Assembly (NCBI GenBank): GCA_900770295.1
Contig: CAAGJQ010000152.1
Span: 59,761-123,760, forward strand
DNA from: an uncultured Oscillibacter sp.
Lineage (GTDB): Bacteria > Bacillota > Clostridia > Oscillospirales > Oscillospiraceae
DNA length: 64,000 nt
Direction of reading: 5' to 3'
Within the stretch, counting starts at the first letter, position 1. Every line of letters begins with the position of its first letter. The translations under genes were made by a program, and so were the position numbers. This document shows positions 42,071 through 50,290 of this stretch, one piece after another. The notes beneath the pieces were generated by a model. That model did no database searches, was not told the DNA's origin, and saw only the letters and a program-made list of their open reading frames with translations.

Positions 42071-44460
42071 ACTTCGTGCGTGACGGCGAATTTCTTGATG
42101 GCGGAGGCGTTTACCAGCTTTTCCACCGCGCCGCCATGGCGGACGATCAGGGTGGGGGCCTGCTGGATGCCGTACTGGTTCACCAGGTCCCTATGCTCGC
42201 TGACATCCATCACCTGATAGGCGAGACCGGCCTTTTCCAGCTCATTTTTAGCGATTTTGCAGTTGGGGCAGGTCCTGGTGGTGAACAGGAACAGCCCATC
42301 GTCGGCCGGAGGAGCGGCGGGCGTGGGGACCGCGCTGTCGGGGGCGGTGGGGTTCTCCCGGTCGCAGAGCCGGCGGCCCTCCAGTCTGGAGTTGGCCACG
42401 TCGTATTCCCTCCGGTCCTTGAACTCCTGGACCTTGCCGTCGTTCCAGTTCTGGACCGGGCGGTAGTAGCCGGTGATGCGGCTCCACACCTCGCAGACCT
42501 TGCCGCACTTGGGGCAGGTGGCGTGCTCGCCGGAGAGATAGCCGTGGTCCGGGCAGATGGAGTAGGTGGGGGACATGGTATAGTAGGGGAGCTTGAAGTT
42601 CTCCGCGATTTTCCGCACCAGGTCCGCAGCGGCCTTCCAGTCCGGCAGCTTCTCGCCCAGGAAGGCGTGAAACACCGTACCGGAGGTGTACAGGGTCTGG
42701 AGCTCGTCCTGGATCGCCAGCGCGTCGAAAATATCGGCGGTGTAGCCCACCGGCAGGTGGGAGCTGTTGGTATAGTACGGCGTGTCGCCGGGGTTTTTGG
42801 CGGCGGTGATGATGTCGGGGTATTTCTCCACATCGTGCTTGGCCAGCCGGTAGGTGGTGGACTCGGCGGGGGTGGCCTCCAGGTTGTAGAGGTCGCCGTA
42901 CATCTCCTGATAGTCGGACAGGCGCTCCCGCATATGGTTCAGTACGTCCTTGGCAAAGGCCTGGGTCTCGGGGTGGGTCAGGTCCTGGCGGAGCCACCTG
43001 GCGTTGAGGCCCACCTCGTTCATGCCGATGAGGCCGATGGTGGAGAAGTGGTTTTCAAAGGTGCCCAGGTAGTGCTTGGTGTAGGGGTACAGGCCGGCGT
43101 CCATCAGGCGGGTGATGACGGTGCGCTTGATCTTGAGAGACCGGGCGGCGATGTCCATGACCTTGTCCAGCCGCTCGTAAAACTCCTCCGGGGTCTGGGA
43201 GAGGTAGGCGATGCGGGGCAGGTTGATGGTGACAACGCCCACGGAGCCGGTGGACTCACCGGAGCCGAAGTAGCCGCCGGACTTCTTCCGCAGCTCCCGC
43301 AGGTCCAGCCGCAGGCGGCAGCACATGGAGCGGACGTCGGAGGGCTCCATGTCGGAGTTGATGTAGTTGGAGAAATAGGGGGTGCCGTACTTGGCGGTCA
43401 TCTCAAAGAGCAGCCGGTTGTTCTCCGTGTCGCTCCAGTCAAAGTCCTTGGTGATGGAGTAGGTGGGAATGGGGTACTGGAAGCCCCGGCCGTCGGCGTC
43501 GCCCTCGGTCATGATCTCGATGAACGCCTTGTTCACCATGTCCATTTCCTTTTTGCAGTCGCCGTAGGTGAAATCCTGTTCCCTGCCGCCCACGATGGCG
43601 GGCAGGTTTTCCAGGTCCTTGGGGACTGTCCAGTCCAGGGTGATGTTGGAGAAGGGCGCCTGGGTGCCCCAGCGGCTGGGGGTGTTGACGCCGTAGACAA
43701 AGGACTGAATGCACTGCTTGACCTCTTTATAGGAGAGGTTGTCCGTCCGCACGAAGGGAGCCAGATAGGTGTCGAAGGAGGAGAACGCCTGCGCGCCCGC
43801 CCACTCGTTCTGCATGATGCCTAAGAAGTTGACCATCTGGTTGCAGAGGGTGGAGAGATGGGTGGCGGGGGAGGAGTTGATCTTTCCCGGAATGCCCAGG
43901 CCCTGCTGGATGAGCTGCTTCAAGCTCCAGCCGGCGCAGTAGCCGGTCAGCATGCTCAGATCGTGGAGGTGGATATCGCCGCTCTTGTGGGCGTTGGCGA
44001 TCTCCGGATCATAGATCTCGCTGAGCCAGTAGTTGGCGGTGATGGCGCCGGAGTTGGACAGGATCAATCCACCCACGGAATAGGTGACAGTGGAGTTTTC
44101 CTTCACCCGCCAGTCGTTGATCTTCAGGTAGTTGTCCACCAGGTCCTTGTAGTCCAGCATGGTGGACTTCAGGTTGCGGACCTTCTCCCGCTGCTTGCGG
44201 TACAGAATGTAGGCCTTGGCCACATCGGCGTAGCCGGCCTTGCTGAGCACGCTCTCCACGCTGTCCTGAATATCCTCCACCGTGACCTTGCCGTCATGGA
44301 TCTTGTCCTGGTAGTCAGCGGTGACTTTCAGAGCCAACAGGTCGATGATGTCGGGATTATACGCTTTGTTGGTAGCCTCAAAGGCCTTGGTAATGGCGAC
44401 ACTGATCTTGGAGATGTTGAAATCGGTGATTTTTCCATCGCGTTTGACAACTTGGTACAT
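42067..44460 (-). CDS. nrdD: Anaerobic ribonucleoside-triphosphate reductase with C-terminal glutaredoxin-like domain
   Basis: 797 residues from ATG 44460. An ATP-cone (~1-90: YQVVKRDGKITDFN, DIQDSVESVL) precedes the class III catalytic barrel (SVGGLILSNSGAITANYW, SGDIHLHDLSM, STGSVGVVTINLPRIAYL). A zinc-cysteine site (CPDHGY, CPKCGKVC) precedes the glycyl-radical loop WSRITGYYRPVQNWNDGK. After a Pro/Ala linker (PTPAAPPADD), residues ~718-797 form a glutaredoxin/thioredoxin-like domain with CPNC in FTTRTCPNCKIAKNELEKAGL and QAPTLIV. It reduces NTPs to dNTPs without oxygen; the extra domain may supply electrons. NrdG lies upstream. Confidence 0.95.
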   Translation of the reverse strand: MYQVVKRDGKITDFNISKISVAITKAFEATNKAYNPDIIDLLALKVTADYQDKIHDGKVTVEDIQDSVESVLSKAGYADVAKAYILYRKQREKVRNLKSTMLDYKDLVDNYLKINDWRVKENSTVTYSVGGLILSNSGAITANYWLSEIYDPEIANAHKSGDIHLHDLSMLTGYCAGWSLKQLIQQGLGIPGKINSSPATHLSTLCNQMVNFLGIMQNEWAGAQAFSSFDTYLAPFVRTDNLSYKEVKQCIQSFVYGVNTPSRWGTQAPFSNITLDWTVPKDLENLPAIVGGREQDFTYGDCKKEMDMVNKAFIEIMTEGDADGRGFQYPIPTYSITKDFDWSDTENNRLLFEMTAKYGTPYFSNYINSDMEPSDVRSMCCRLRLDLRELRKKSGGYFGSGESTGSVGVVTINLPRIAYLSQTPEEFYERLDKVMDIAARSLKIKRTVITRLMDAGLYPYTKHYLGTFENHFSTIGLIGMNEVGLNARWLRQDLTHPETQAFAKDVLNHMRERLSDYQEMYGDLYNLEATPAESTTYRLAKHDVEKYPDIITAAKNPGDTPYYTNSSHLPVGYTADIFDALAIQDELQTLYTSGTVFHAFLGEKLPDWKAAADLVRKIAENFKLPYYTMSPTYSICPDHGYLSGEHATCPKCGKVCEVWSRITGYYRPVQNWNDGKVQEFKDRREYDVANSRLEGRRLCDRENPTAPDSAVPTPAAPPADDGLFLFTTRTCPNCKIAKNELEKAGLAYQVMDVSEHRDLVNQYGIQQAPTLIVRHGGAVEKLVNASAIKKFAVTHEV

Positions 44461-44511
44461 GAAATCTCCCTGCCTTCTCCTCTGTATTTGATATGTCAAT
44501 ACACAACGTGC

Positions 44512-44581
44512 AAAAAAGAATACCCGCGGGCCGCGCAACAGCCCACGAGTATCATTCTAACACGTTTGAACAGGAAGTCAA
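44512..44581 (-). promoter_or_regulatory. nrdD leader: promoter overlapping a terminator-like hairpin
   Basis: On the minus strand, TTGACT (plus 44576-44581), a 16-bp spacer and TAGAAT (plus 44554-44559). An 11-bp stem follows at once (plus 44541-44551 with 44521-44531, two G-U pairs) and then TTCTTTTTT. It may terminate nrdG transcripts or regulate the start of nrdD transcripts, or both. Confidence 0.6.
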
Positions 44582-44641
44582 TTAGAAGAACCACTATATC
44601 TTGTGCTTATTTTCATAGGAAACCACAAAACCAGCGGAACC

Positions 44642-45337
44642 TTAATCAACACCCCGCAGGGAGACCTCCCCGAAAAAGGGCGCGGCGGCAGCGGCCAGCT
44701 CCCGCATCTCCGGGGATGTGAAGCCGTGGCAGCCCTCACCGATCAGGCTGCCGGAGTCCACGAACTGCTGGAGGTAATACCGGGGAGCGCCCCGGAGCCA
44801 CTGCCCGATAGCCCGGATATCGTCAGCGGTGTGAAACTCCCGCACCAGCGTGGTGCGGAATTCGTAAGTCACACCGCTTGTGCGCAGAAGCCGGATGCTC
44901 TCCTCTACGGGGGCGAGGTCAAAATCTGGCCGCCCTACGGTCAGGGCATATTTCTCCCGGCAGTTTTTGATATCCATGGCCACATAGTCCACCAGCCCCC
45001 GCTCCAGGATGTCCGCCAGGGCCTGCGGGTAACAGCCGTTGGTGTCCAGCTTGACGGCAAAGCCCAGCCGGCGGATTTTTTCCAAAAACGATGCCGCGTC
45101 AGTCTGCATCAGCGGCTCTCCGCCGGAGAGCACCACACCGTCCAGAAGCTTTTTCCGGGAGGCCAGAAAATCCAGGATCTCCTGTTCCGAAAGCTCCGGT
45201 GTCTCATCCAGACGTGTCACCAGCAGGGCGTTGTGACAAAAGGGACACCGCAGGTTGCACCCGCCGGTGAACACCGTGGCCGCCAGCTTGCCGGGGTAGT
45301 CTACCATTGCCAGTTTTTGCAGGCCGCAGAGATACAT
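44642..45337 (-). CDS. nrdG: Anaerobic ribonucleoside-triphosphate reductase activating protein
   Basis: 231 residues from ATG 45337 (CGGAGGCGGA upstream). The radical-SAM motif is GGCNLRCPFCHNALL (CxxxCxxC), with VVLSGGEPLMQTD and KLDTNGCYPQAL. The N-terminal LQKLAMVDYPGKLAATVFTGG is the usual start of this activase group. It uses SAM and a 4Fe-4S cluster to make the glycyl radical of NrdD. It lies upstream of nrdD on the same strand with a hairpin between them, the reverse of the commoner nrdD-nrdG order. Confidence 0.95.
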   Translation of the reverse strand: MYLCGLQKLAMVDYPGKLAATVFTGGCNLRCPFCHNALLVTRLDETPELSEQEILDFLASRKKLLDGVVLSGGEPLMQTDAASFLEKIRRLGFAVKLDTNGCYPQALADILERGLVDYVAMDIKNCREKYALTVGRPDFDLAPVEESIRLLRTSGVTYEFRTTLVREFHTADDIRAIGQWLRGAPRYYLQQFVDSGSLIGEGCHGFTSPEMRELAAAAAPFFGEVSLRGVD

Positions 45338-45517
45338 ATCGGCTCCGCCTCCGTTTCTGTTTTGCAGGATATGGCTATTGTAACGCCAAAGGCCGGCCGG
45401 GGCAAGGGGGTGTTCGGACCGGACGAGAGAGCGGTTTGGAGCCGGTCCCGCAAAGGCTCCGGATGGTGCCCGGGACCCTGTTTTCCTCATAGACTGTATG
45501 GGGAGAGGAGGGATGCC

Positions 45518-45715
45518 GTGGATACCTTTGAGCAGAGCACCGGCGTCTACGCACTGGCGGTGGCGCTGGCGAAGAGCATGAGCACGGAGGAACTGACCCG
45601 CACGTCCTTACTGCTGACCCAGCTGAGCACCACCATGGCGACCCTGGCCGGTCTCCAAAACCTGGAACAGAGCAGCAGTACGCAGGAGCTGGCGGATTTA
45701 TCCGGCCTGCGGTGA
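45518..45715 (+). CDS. Small conserved protein, DUF6774-like
   Basis: 65 residues from GTG 45518, with GGAGAGGAGGG 5 bases upstream. The helical core YALAVALAKSMSTEELTRTSLLLTQLSTTMATLAGL resembles a family of short clostridial proteins (DUF6774 is my best recollection); the fragment TRTSLLLTQLSTTMAT is characteristic. No function is known. It is monocistronic, divergent from nrdG, and followed by a strong terminator. Confidence rests on the ribosome binding site and the resemblance. Confidence 0.7.
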   Translation: MDTFEQSTGVYALAVALAKSMSTEELTRTSLLLTQLSTTMATLAGLQNLEQSSSTQELADLSGLR

Positions 45716-45722
45716 GAATAGG

Positions 45723-45769
45723 AAAACCGCCCCGTTCCACGCAGCGTTTGCTGCGGGAGGGGCGGTTTT
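45723..45769. terminator. Bidirectional terminator, DUF6774-like gene and icd
   Basis: AAAACCGCCCCG..GGGGCGGTTTT with an inner GCAGC..GCTGC hairpin. A-run and T-run flanks suit both strands. Confidence 0.85.
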
Positions 45770-45846
45770 GATCTATGCGTTCCGGACGATACGCAGGGGA
45801 CCAAAAGTATCCCATGCACCGGTTAAACGCACAGGATAGAGCACAT

Positions 45847-47064
45847 TTATGCTAATTTATTGCGCAATCTTTCGGCGATGGCGTCCAGAAACTCTTCACT
45901 GCTGACGGCGGTGACCTGGAAGCCGGGCTCCACCAGACCCACCAGGTCCTTGGTCATGATGCCGTCGTTCAGGGTGTCGAAGGAGGCCTCCTCCAATTTT
46001 TCGCCAAAGGCGGTCAGCTCCGCCAGACCGTCCAGCTCGCCCCTGCGCTTCAGCGCACCGGACCAGGCGAAGATGGTGGCCATGGGATTGGTGGAGGTCT
46101 TTTCGCCCTTCAGATAGCGGTAGTAGTGCCGGGTGACGGTGCCGTGGCTGGCCTCAAACTCCATGGTTCCGTCGGGAGATACCAGCACGCTGGTCATCAT
46201 GGCAAGAGAGCCGAAAGCTGTCGCCACCATGTCGCTCATCACATCGCCGTCATAGTTCTTCAATGCCCAGATGAACCCGCCCCTGGAGCGGATGACCCGG
46301 GCCACGGCGTCATCGATCAGGGTGTAAAAATAGGTCAGGCCCAGCTTTTCAAACTCCGCCTTGTAGTTGGCCTCGTATTCCTCTTCAAAAATACGCTTGA
46401 ATTCGCCGTCGTAGACCTTGGAGATGGTGTCCTTGGTGGAGAACCACAGGTCCTGCTTCTGATTGATGGCGTACTGGAAACAGGAGCGGGCGAAAGCCCG
46501 GATGCTGGCCTCAGTGTTGTGCTGGCCCTGCCAGACAGCGGGCCCCTTGACGGTCTGTACGGTCAAGGTCTTTTCCACACCGCTCTCTCCCTGAAAAGTC
46601 AGGGTTGCCGTGCCGGGTTCGCCGGTCACCATATCCACAGCCTTGTACATGTCACCGTAGGCATGGCGGGCGATGGTGATGGGGGCTTCCCAGTTCTTCA
46701 CCACGGGCTTGATAAAGGGCAGGACAATGGGCGCCCGGAAGGCGGTGCCGTCCAGAATGGCCCGGATGGTGCCGTTGGGAGACTTCCACATCTCTGTCAG
46801 CTCCGGATACTCCTCCATGCGCTGCTTGTTGGGGGTGATGGTGGCGCACTTGACGGCCACGCCCAGCCGCTTGGTGGCGTTGGCGGCGTCCACCGTGACC
46901 TGGTCCTTGGTCTCATTGCGGTGGAGAAGGCCCAGATCGTAATACTCGGTTTTCAAATCCACAAAGGGCAGAATCAGCTTTTCCTTGATCATGGCCCACA
47001 GGATGCGGGTCATCTCGTCGCCGTCCATCTCCACCAGGGGAGTGGTCATTTTGATTTTTTCCAT
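45847..47064 (-). CDS. icd: NADP-dependent isocitrate dehydrogenase, eukaryotic-like subfamily
   Basis: 405 residues (AGGAGGTTCTT before ATG 47064). It has the dimeric type seen in eukaryotes and some bacteria: MDGDEMTRILWAMIKEKLILPF, CATITPNKQRMEEY, SPNGTIRAILDGTAFRAPI, NYDGDVMSDMVATAFGSLAMM, EASHGTVTRHY and STNPMATIFAW. It oxidises isocitrate to 2-oxoglutarate and CO2 with NADP+. It lies 147 bases downstream of the aconitase gene on the same strand, giving the two-step route from citrate to the glutamate precursor. A 50-bp repeat lies between them. Confidence 0.95.
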   Translation of the reverse strand: MEKIKMTTPLVEMDGDEMTRILWAMIKEKLILPFVDLKTEYYDLGLLHRNETKDQVTVDAANATKRLGVAVKCATITPNKQRMEEYPELTEMWKSPNGTIRAILDGTAFRAPIVLPFIKPVVKNWEAPITIARHAYGDMYKAVDMVTGEPGTATLTFQGESGVEKTLTVQTVKGPAVWQGQHNTEASIRAFARSCFQYAINQKQDLWFSTKDTISKVYDGEFKRIFEEEYEANYKAEFEKLGLTYFYTLIDDAVARVIRSRGGFIWALKNYDGDVMSDMVATAFGSLAMMTSVLVSPDGTMEFEASHGTVTRHYYRYLKGEKTSTNPMATIFAWSGALKRRGELDGLAELTAFGEKLEEASFDTLNDGIMTKDLVGLVEPGFQVTAVSSEEFLDAIAERLRNKLA

Positions 47065-47165
47065 AAGAACCTCCTGATCGCTAAACGTTTCGCCGGACTC
47101 TCATGCCCCAACGGGGTACTACAAAGGCCGTGGGAGGCGGAGGCAAAGCCCCTGCGGGACAGCGC

Positions 47166-47215
47166 TGGGCTCCGCCCGGACCCGCCGCCTTTGAAAAGGC
47201 GGACGAAACTTTTAT
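47166..47215 (-). repeat. Stop-codon-containing hairpin repeat, copy B
   Basis: The second copy of the 50-bp element at 42021-42070. On the minus strand it starts with the aconitase stop codon (TAAAAGTTTCGTCC), followed by CCGCC-TTTTCAAA-GGCGG and GGGCGGAGCCC. The remaining 47065-47165 interval holds icd's ribosome binding site and nothing else recognised. Confidence 0.85.
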
Positions 47216-49452
47216 TCGGCGCGATTCGCGTAGTAATTCATCAGGCAGCCGTCCAGAATGATCTGCTTTTCATCCTCGGTGAGCCCTTTTACGTGGAGCA
47301 GAATGTCCTCCACGCCGCCGTCGGCCCTGATGACCTTGGCGGGGATGTCCTCCACACCCTCCTCAATGGCCCTGCGGATGCCGGGGACGAACACGCAGTC
47401 ACCGGGCTGGTAGTCGAAGGGAGTGTCCTTGTCCAGCGTGAAGGGCAGAATGCCCCAGTTGATGCAGTTGGAGCGGTAGCGCTTGGTGGCGAACTCGTAG
47501 CAGATGTTGGCAAAGCCGCCCAGCACCTTCTGGCAGGAGGCCGCCTGCTCCCGGGCGGAGCCGTCGCCGGGCTTGTTGGCGAACACACAGGAGCCAAACT
47601 GGGTGCTTCCCAGCAGGGCGCCGGCGCCGCCCACCTTATCCAGCAGAGATTTCAGCTTTTCGGGGGCCTTTCCCGCCAGCCGCTCCGCCTCAATCTCCGC
47701 CACAGCCTTGGCACGGCCCACATAGGCGGGCTCCCGGCGGGAGAGGGTAAACTCCGCCAGACGCAGGGGGTTGGAGCGGTAAGAGGAGGTCTCGCCGGAG
47801 GGGATCAGCTCGTCTGTGGTGGTGACGGGGTCGTGGAGCACCGCCGCCAGCTCCACAAGCAGGTTCTCCGCCAGAGGGGACATCTGTGGCCAGTCAGTGA
47901 TGTTGGGCCCCATGATCAGCTCCACACTGGGGTCCGCCTTGCCGAAGCCGTAGTACAGGCGGCGGTCATAGACGCCCTTGTCGAAGTGGTACTCGTGGTG
48001 GACGGGCTCGTAGTCGATATCCGTGGCAGCGGTGATTTTGCCGCCGTTCCGGGCCGTGGCGGCGATGGACCGGGCGTCCATCAGGCACACGCCGGCAAAC
48101 TGGCCCTCGGCGGGCTTGGAGCCCTCCCGGTTGGGGAAGTTCCGGGTGGTGTGGCGCAGGGAGAGACCGTTGTTGGCGGGCACGTCACCGGCGCCGAAGC
48201 AGGGCCCGCAGAAGCTGGGCTTGATGACCGCGCCGCTCTCCAGCAGGGCGGCGGTGGCGCCGATTTTCGTCAGCTCCAGGCTGACGGGCACGCTGGTGGG
48301 ATAGACGTCCAGGGTGAAGTAGCCGTTGCCGCAGCTGCCGCCCCGGAGAATGTCCGCCGCCTCGTCGATGTTGTCGAACAATCCACCGGCGCAGCCGGCG
48401 ATGACGCCCTGATCCGCCCAGACGCCGCCGTCGTGAATTTTATTGGTCAGCTGGACCCTGGCCTTGGGATACCGGGCCTGGGCGTCGGTCTCGACCTTGG
48501 ACAGGATCTCTTCGGCGTTGTCCAGGAACTCGTGGATGGTCCAGGCGTTGGAGGGGTGGAAGGGCAGGGCGATCATGGACTCGACCTTGGAGAGGTCGAT
48601 CTCGATGTACTTGTCGTAGTAGGCGTACTGGCCGGGATGCAGCTCCTTGTAATCCTCCGCCCGCTGGTGGGTCTTGTAGAAGCCCTCCGTCACGCCGTCG
48701 GTCTCCCAGATGGAGGAGAGGCAGGTGGTCTCGGTGGTCATGACGTCAATGCCGTTGCGGAAGTCAATGGGCAATCCCGCGATGCCGGGACCGGCGAATT
48801 CCAGCACGCAGTTGTTCACAAAGCCGCGCTCAAAAGTGGCCTTCACCAGGGCGATGGCCACGTCGTGGGGGCCGACGCCCTTCCGGGGCGCGCCGGTGAG
48901 ATAGACCAGCGCCACCTTGGGATAGTTGACGTCCCAGGTGTTTTTCAGCAGCTGCTTGGCAAGCTCGGGGCCGCCCTCGCCCACGGCCATGGTGCCCAGA
49001 GCGCCGTAGCGGGTGTGGGAGTCGGAGCCCAGGATCATGGCGCCGCACTTTGCCATCTGCTCCCGGCCGTAGGAGTGGATGACGCTCTGGTTGGCGGGCA
49101 CGTAGATGCCGCCGTACTTCCTGGCGGCGGACAGGCCGAACACGTGGTCGTCCTCGTTGATGGTGCCGCCCACGGCGCAGAGGCTGTTGTGGCAGTTGGT
49201 CAGGGCGTAGGGAATGGGGAACTCCTTCATGCCGGAGGCCCGGGCCTGCTGGATGATGCCCACGTAGGTGATGTCGTGGGATAGCATGGCGTCGAAGTGA
49301 ATCTTCAGATGGTCCGGGTCGCCGGAGACGTTGTGGGCCTGCAGAATGTTCCAGGCCATGGTCTGCCTGCGGCCCTCGTCCGGAGAGACGGGGGCGGACC
49401 CGCAGGGAACGCCGTTTGCCAGGAACACGCCGTTGTCGTGGAGCGTTATCAT
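47212..49452 (-). CDS. acn: Aconitate hydratase (aconitase superfamily)
   Basis: 746 residues from ATG 49452 (AGGAGGA upstream). Aconitase-type features: GSDSHTRYGALGTMAVGEGG, cluster cysteines in TTETTCLSSIWETDG and KPSFCGPCFGAGDVPANN, TTRNFPNREGS and a C-terminal swivel part with GVEDIPAKVI. It carries a 4Fe-4S cluster and interconverts citrate and isocitrate. At ~750 residues it is nearer the shorter hydratase subgroup than classical AcnA (~890), so a related dehydratase substrate cannot be ruled out, but pairing with icd supports aconitase. Confidence 0.88.
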   Translation of the reverse strand: MITLHDNGVFLANGVPCGSAPVSPDEGRRQTMAWNILQAHNVSGDPDHLKIHFDAMLSHDITYVGIIQQARASGMKEFPIPYALTNCHNSLCAVGGTINEDDHVFGLSAARKYGGIYVPANQSVIHSYGREQMAKCGAMILGSDSHTRYGALGTMAVGEGGPELAKQLLKNTWDVNYPKVALVYLTGAPRKGVGPHDVAIALVKATFERGFVNNCVLEFAGPGIAGLPIDFRNGIDVMTTETTCLSSIWETDGVTEGFYKTHQRAEDYKELHPGQYAYYDKYIEIDLSKVESMIALPFHPSNAWTIHEFLDNAEEILSKVETDAQARYPKARVQLTNKIHDGGVWADQGVIAGCAGGLFDNIDEAADILRGGSCGNGYFTLDVYPTSVPVSLELTKIGATAALLESGAVIKPSFCGPCFGAGDVPANNGLSLRHTTRNFPNREGSKPAEGQFAGVCLMDARSIAATARNGGKITAATDIDYEPVHHEYHFDKGVYDRRLYYGFGKADPSVELIMGPNITDWPQMSPLAENLLVELAAVLHDPVTTTDELIPSGETSSYRSNPLRLAEFTLSRREPAYVGRAKAVAEIEAERLAGKAPEKLKSLLDKVGGAGALLGSTQFGSCVFANKPGDGSAREQAASCQKVLGGFANICYEFATKRYRSNCINWGILPFTLDKDTPFDYQPGDCVFVPGIRRAIEEGVEDIPAKVIRADGGVEDILLHVKGLTEDEKQIILDGCLMNYYANRAE

Positions 49453-49504
49453 ACTTCTTCCTCCTGCAAAATACCAGCCGGGGCCGGATTTTTTCTTGCC
49501 CAAC

Positions 49505-49684
49505 AATATAGCACAAATCCGGGGAGATGCAAAGTGATTTTGCAGGAAAAGAAAGAGCAACTTGCAAATTTGGAGAAGTGTCCAAGAAATGAAAGGCAGA
49601 ATCAGGGGCGTTTTGCAAATCCGTCCCCCATGTCTTGGACTCAACGCTCCGTTGCTTGCAAAATGTCCGCCTGTGGGATATGCT
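49505..49684. promoter_or_regulatory. Divergent promoters with shared TGCAAA sites
   Basis: Minus (aconitase): TTTGCA at plus 49528-49533, a 17-bp spacer, TATATT at plus 49505-49510. Plus (HTH-desulfoferrodoxin): TTGCAA 49656-49661, 17 bp, TATGCT 49679-49684. Both -35 boxes lie in TGCAAA motifs, which recur at 49539-49544 (inverted), 49563 and 49614. TGCAAA-GTGAT-TTTGCA (49528-49544) is a palindrome. GTCCAAGA (49580) and TCTTGGAC (49633) form a second, longer-range inverted pair. Confidence 0.65.
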
Positions 49685-49702
49685 GGGAGCGAGGTGAGTG
49701 AG

Positions 49703-50290
49703 ATGGACGGCAAACAGATGGGAGCACTGCTCTCCAGACTGAGAAAGGAACGGGGTATGACCCAGGGGCAGACGGCGGAGCTGCTGCATGTCAGCGCCCA
49801 GGCGGTCAGCAAGTGGGAGCGGGGGCAGGGCTGCCCGGACGTCAGCCTGCTGCCCGCTCTCGCCGGAATTTTCGGGGTCAGCGTAGAACGGCTTCTGGCG
49901 GGAGACCTGGCCCCTGAGACAGCGGATGGAGGAAATATGAGGAGACTGAAATTTTACGTGTGCCCGGACTGCGGCAACATCCTGACCGCCACCGGCGGCG
50001 GAGAACTCCACTGCTGCGGGCGGAAGCTCCAGCCCCTGGAGGTCCGGCCCGCGGACGTGGACCACAGTGTCCGGGTGCAGGAGGTGGAAGAGGACTGGTA
50101 CGTCACCTTCGACCACCCAATGCGCAAGGACCACTTTTTCCGCTTCGCCGCCTGGGTGGGCACGGAGCGGGTGCTGCTGGTGCGGCTGTATCCGGAGCAG
50201 GGCGGCGAGTTCCGCATCCCCCAGCTGCGGGGTGGCGGCAAGCTGTATCTCTGCTGCAGCCGGGACGGCCTGTTTGAGGTGCGGATATGA
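49703..50290 (+). CDS. XRE-type HTH fused to a desulfoferrodoxin-like domain
   Basis: 195 residues from ATG 49703 (GAGGTGAG upstream). Residues ~8-66 are an XRE helix-turn-helix (SRLRKERGMTQGQTAELL, VSAQAVSKWERGQGCPD). Residues 83-195 align with desulfoferrodoxin: the centre I pattern CPDCGNI..CC (Cys87, Cys90, Cys104, Cys105), then centre II candidates His121, His138 (HPM), His144 and Cys185. The fifth centre II ligand, His in the usual YCNxHG, is Asp188 here (CCSRDG). The family reduces superoxide; fused to an HTH it may act as an iron- or redox-sensing regulator, perhaps of the divergent aconitase or the overlapping acetyltransferase. That role is inference. Confidence 0.85.
   Translation: MDGKQMGALLSRLRKERGMTQGQTAELLHVSAQAVSKWERGQGCPDVSLLPALAGIFGVSVERLLAGDLAPETADGGNMRRLKFYVCPDCGNILTATGGGELHCCGRKLQPLEVRPADVDHSVRVQEVEEDWYVTFDHPMRKDHFFRFAAWVGTERVLLVRLYPEQGGEFRIPQLRGGGKLYLCCSRDGLFEVRI

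Noticed and set aside
46126..49284. A 1052-codon plus-strand frame opposite icd and aconitase
   Set aside because: It crosses the gap between two well-identified minus-strand genes and shows only shadow composition.
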